5,484 nucleotides of DNA, taken from positions 1-5,484 of the forward strand of contig JASLIR010000459.1 in assembly GCA_030152125.1 (NCBI GenBank), read 5' to 3'. The notes below the pieces were generated by a model. The model saw only the letters and a list, made by a program, of their open reading frames with translations. It ran no database searches and was not told the DNA's origin. Both the position numbers and the translations under genes were made by a program. Below, piece after piece: positions 5,483-5,484 of this stretch. The number at the start of each line of letters is the position of its first letter. Position 1 is the stretch's first letter. The stretch comes from Alkanindiges sp. (GTDB taxonomy: Bacteria > Pseudomonadota > Gammaproteobacteria > Pseudomonadales > Moraxellaceae).

Positions 5483-5484
5483 GG

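Overview
The window reads as an ordinary Gram-negative, probably gammaproteobacterial, chromosomal segment. It has two lipoproteins with clear lipoboxes, an AroE-type shikimate dehydrogenase and a long four-domain acyl-CoA dehydrogenase. The protein style and moderate GC would suit Pseudomonadales (for example a Moraxellaceae relative), but this is an impression and not a proven assignment.

Layout: positions 1-197 hold a dense run of hairpins forming a repeat array. A minus-strand gene at 230-610 encodes a small glycine-zipper lipoprotein. A divergent spacer follows, with a consensus TATAAT box just upstream of aroE (+, 876-1673). aroE converges on a minus-strand gene (1712-3046) for a 444-residue lipoprotein of unknown function; a hairpin in the 38-base gap can terminate both. 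A second divergent spacer (3047-3321) contains two near-identical 18-mers at a 20-base period. It leads into the acyl-CoA dehydrogenase gene (+, 3322-5142), which ends in a strong intrinsic terminator. Positions 5309-5484 contain the second copy of the repeat array.

The four genes do not form an operon or an obvious pathway. Each appears to have its own promoter: aroE serves aromatic amino-acid synthesis, the dehydrogenase serves acyl-CoA oxidation, and the two lipoproteins are envelope components. I see no defence system, transposase, integrase, CRISPR array or tRNA.

The most unusual content is the repeats. A roughly 123-130-base module of three back-to-back hairpins (called A, B and C here) occurs in the same orientation at both ends of the window. 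A 30-base element (E) with an adjacent small hairpin motif (D) occurs in inverted orientation at the two ends, so it faces the genes on both sides. Hairpin C differs between the copies by a paired T-A to A-T change that keeps the stem perfect, which suggests the folded or palindromic form is maintained. This looks like a dispersed, composite palindromic repeat family (BIME- or MITE-like) placed downstream of genes; its function cannot be read from two copies.
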